A stretch of DNA of 6,421 nucleotides, taken from Candidatus Adiutrix sp. GTDB taxonomy: Bacteria; Desulfobacterota; Desulfarculia; Adiutricales; Adiutricaceae. Positions within the stretch are counted from its first letter, which is position 1. Every line of letters begins with the position of its first letter. The notes under the pieces were generated by a model. That model was not told the DNA's origin. It worked only from the letters and a program-made list of their open reading frames with translations, and did no database searches. Location of the stretch: assembly GCA_031286085.1 (NCBI GenBank), contig JAITUX010000163.1, positions 1-6,421 of the forward strand. Direction: 5' to 3'. Below, one piece after another: positions 4,544 through 6,421 of the stretch. A program made the translations under genes and the position numbers.

Positions 4544-6421
4544 ATGAAACTCAGCACTAAAATAGTTTTCGGGTTCGTCCTGACCGACGTCATATTCATC
4601 CTGGTCATGGCGGCCATCTTCCTCATCGTCCGGCCGCTGACCGAAGCCGCCATGGAACTTGACGAATACATAACGCCCCTCAACACAAACGCCTCCGAAA
4701 TCCGCTACCAGGTCGCGGAACAGCGTTCCAGCATGAGGGCCTATGTGAGCAGCCCGAGCCTCGACCCGAAACTTTTTGAGCAGGCGCTTGAATTCAACCA
4801 GGCCACCGGCAAAGCCTTGGCGGAGATAAACAAAATACTGTCCGACCCCCGGGCGGCCATCCTCAATACCCCGACGGCGGCCGACGCTTACCAGAAAATG
4901 GCCGCGGCTTACGAGACAAACTCCCGCCTGCTCCCGGCCACGCGGGAATCCGAGGAGAAATTGCTCCAGTTACGCGGCGACTACCTGGCCGTTTTCGCGG
5001 ACACCACCAAGATCATCATGGAGACCCTCGGTGTGGAAAGCGCCACCCTGGAGCGGGAACTCGACGCGGGCGACCAGGAAGCCATAAGGCGCCGAATCAA
5101 GCGGATAGCGGACTTGAACCTGGCCCTGAACCGCTTCAACGGCAGTTGCCAGGAGTTCACCCTGGGCCTGTTGCGGCAGGACCAGGCCACATTCGACCGC
5201 GGCCTGGCCCTGGCGGCCGAGTCCGACCGGCGCATAACCGACCTCATCAACGCCAGCCGGGTCCCGGAGGTCAAGGCGGCCCTGGAAAAAGCCCATAAGG
5301 CCCTGGTCGACAAATACATGGTCCACATGAGGACCATATTGGACAAGCAAAAGGAAAACGCCGCGCTGGGGGCCGACCGCTTCAGGGTCTCCGAGAACAT
5401 CCTGGCGAACGCCAACGCCCTGGACAGCGAAATCGGCAAAGAGGTGGAGATGTTCACGAGCGAGATAGCCTCGGCCGTGGTCAAGGTCAACGCGTCCATT
5501 CTCACCGGCCTCGTCCTGGCCTTGATTGTCAGCATGATTGTGGCCATATTCATCACCCGGAGCATAATGGGGCCCTTGAACGTGATAATCGGCAACCTGG
5601 ACATGAGTTCCCATGAGGTGGGCTCGGCCTCCACGCAGCTCACCGGGGCCTCCAACACCCTGTCCCGGGGGGCCTCGGCCAACGCGGCCAGCCTGGAGGA
5701 GACCAGCGCGGCCCTGGAGGAACTCAGTTCCATGACCAAGCGCAACGCCGGCAACGCCGCGGAGGCCAACTCCCTCATGGCCGAGTCCAAGGGCTACGCG
5801 GAAAAGGCCGACGCCGCCATGACCAAGGTCATCGGGGCCATGGGGGAGATTTCCCATTCCGGCCAGGAGATCGGCAAGATAATAAAGACCATTGACGAGA
5901 TAGCCTTCCAGACCAACCTCCTGGCCTTGAACGCGGCGGTGGAGGCGGCCCGGGCCGGTGAGGCCGGGGCGGGCTTCGCGGTGGTGGCCGACGAGGTGCG
6001 CAACCTGGCCCTCCGCTCGGCCGAGGCGGCCAAGACCACGGCCGACCTCATCGCGGGGACCATCACCAACATCCATTCCGGCTCGGATCTGGTCAATCTC
6101 ACGGCCGAAGCCTTCAAGTCCGTGGCCGTCAACGTGGCCAAGGTGGGTTCCCTGGTCGCGGAAGTGGCCGAGGCCTCCAAGGAGCAGAGCCAGGGCATAG
6201 GCCAGATAACCACGGCCGTGATCGAGATGGAAAAGGTGACCCAGGGCAACGCGGCCACGGCCGAGGAGGCGGCCGGCGCGGCCGGCCAGCTTTCTTTGCA
6301 GTCCAACCACCTCCTGGCGGTGGTCAACGAAATCAACGTTATGACCCACGGGGCCGAGGCCCGCCTCCTGGATGCGCCCGCCTCCGGCGCGGCCGGCCGG
6401 CCTCGCCTGGCCGCGGCCACG
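4544..6421 (+). CDS. Methyl-accepting chemotaxis protein, partial (first 626 aa)
   Basis: An inner-membrane chemoreceptor that signals through CheW/CheA. Helix TM1 spans residues 7-29 and TM2 about 318-338. Between them lies an all-helical sensor domain of about 288 residues with a single cysteine (Cys202). Its size and helical heptads recall the helical bimodular (HBM) fold, but I cannot confirm it. After TM2 only a HAMP stub is visible ([14 protein letters not shown], 339-352), leading directly into the methylation helix [16 protein letters not shown] (382-397). The signalling tip is complete: [24 protein letters not shown] and [23 protein letters not shown] (452-499). The C-terminal methylation helix is near 568-590. 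The ATG at 4544 follows GAGGAG with 7-base spacing. The frame stays open to the window edge, so any CheR-tethering tail is unseen. Long minus-strand frames opposite it are GC-rich shadows. Confidence 0.95.
   Translation, partial: MKLSTKIVFGFVLTDVIFILVMAAIFLIVRPLTEAAMELDEYITPLNTNASEIRYQVAEQRSSMRAYVSSPSLDPKLFEQALEFNQATGKALAEINKILSDPRAAILNTPTAADAYQKMAAAYETNSRLLPATRESEEKLLQLRGDYLAVFADTTKIIMETLGVESATLERELDAGDQEAIRRRIKRIADLNLALNRFNGSCQEFTLGLLRQDQATFDRGLALAAESDRRITDLINASRVPEVKAALEKAHKALVDKYMVHMRTILDKQKENAALGADRFRVSENILANANALDSEIGKEVEMFTSEIASAVVKVNASILTGLVLALIVSMIVAIFITRSIMGPLNVIIGNLDMSSHEVGSASTQLTGASNTLSRGASANAASLEETSAALEELSSMTKRNAGNAAEANSLMAESKGYAEKADAAMTKVIGAMGEISHSGQEIGKIIKTIDEIAFQTNLLALNAAVEAARAGEAGAGFAVVADEVRNLALRSAEAAKTTADLIAGTITNIHSGSDLVNLTAEAFKSVAVNVAKVGSLVAEVAEASKEQSQGIGQITTAVIEMEKVTQGNAATAEEAAGAAGQLSLQSNHLLAVVNEINVMTHGAEARLLDAPASGAAGRPRLAAAT

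Noticed and set aside
4970..6349. Long open frame of 459 codons on the minus strand opposite the chemoreceptor
   Set aside because: The translation is a Gly/His/Arg-rich low-complexity product with no family resemblance, and the plus strand encodes an unmistakable chemoreceptor; it is an antisense shadow of GC-rich codons.

Overview
The window looks like a piece of a high-GC Desulfobacterota-type (deltaproteobacterial) chromosome carrying AT-richer, probably acquired patches. The chemoreceptor domain architecture, the OFA-type transporter and the small 4-Cys TSCPD protein fit that group, but this assignment is inference from protein character only; no rRNA or marker gene is present.

Layout, left to right. 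Positions 1-100 (minus) hold the start of an unidentified exported protein with a clear signal peptide. Positions 101-594 have no convincing gene but are unusually rich in RNA-like secondary structure: several perfect hairpins, two mutually exclusive 9-bp pairings and, from 364, a stretch that reads like the 5' end of a group II intron. Positions 595-902 (plus) hold an orphan HigA2/XRE-type antitoxin whose N-terminal codons appear to have been knocked out of frame by a 1-base deletion; it is followed by a terminator and a second terminator-like hairpin. Positions 1127-2347 (minus) encode a 12-helix major facilitator of the oxalate/formate antiporter (OFA) family. Across a 358-bp AT-rich divergent intergenic region lies an XRE regulator, 2706-3020 (plus), that looks Firmicutes-like and is compositionally distinct.

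Positions 3122-4363 form one apparent operon: an extended -10 promoter, a leader of about 165 nt holding five consecutive hairpins (the last covering the ribosome binding site), then three tightly overlapping genes. These are a small four-cysteine zinc ribbon, a TIGR03905-type four-cysteine TSCPD protein, and a protein of the L-2-amino-thiazoline-4-carboxylate (ATC) hydrolase family. Overlaps of 1 and 4 bases imply translational coupling. The set is cysteine-rich and I know of no described pathway for it, so it is the best candidate here for an uncharacterised system.

A strong sigma-70 promoter at 4386-4414 then starts a methyl-accepting chemotaxis protein that runs off the right edge (4544-6421). 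It has two membrane helices, a large all-helical sensor domain of about 288 residues, only a HAMP stub, and a complete signalling hairpin tip.
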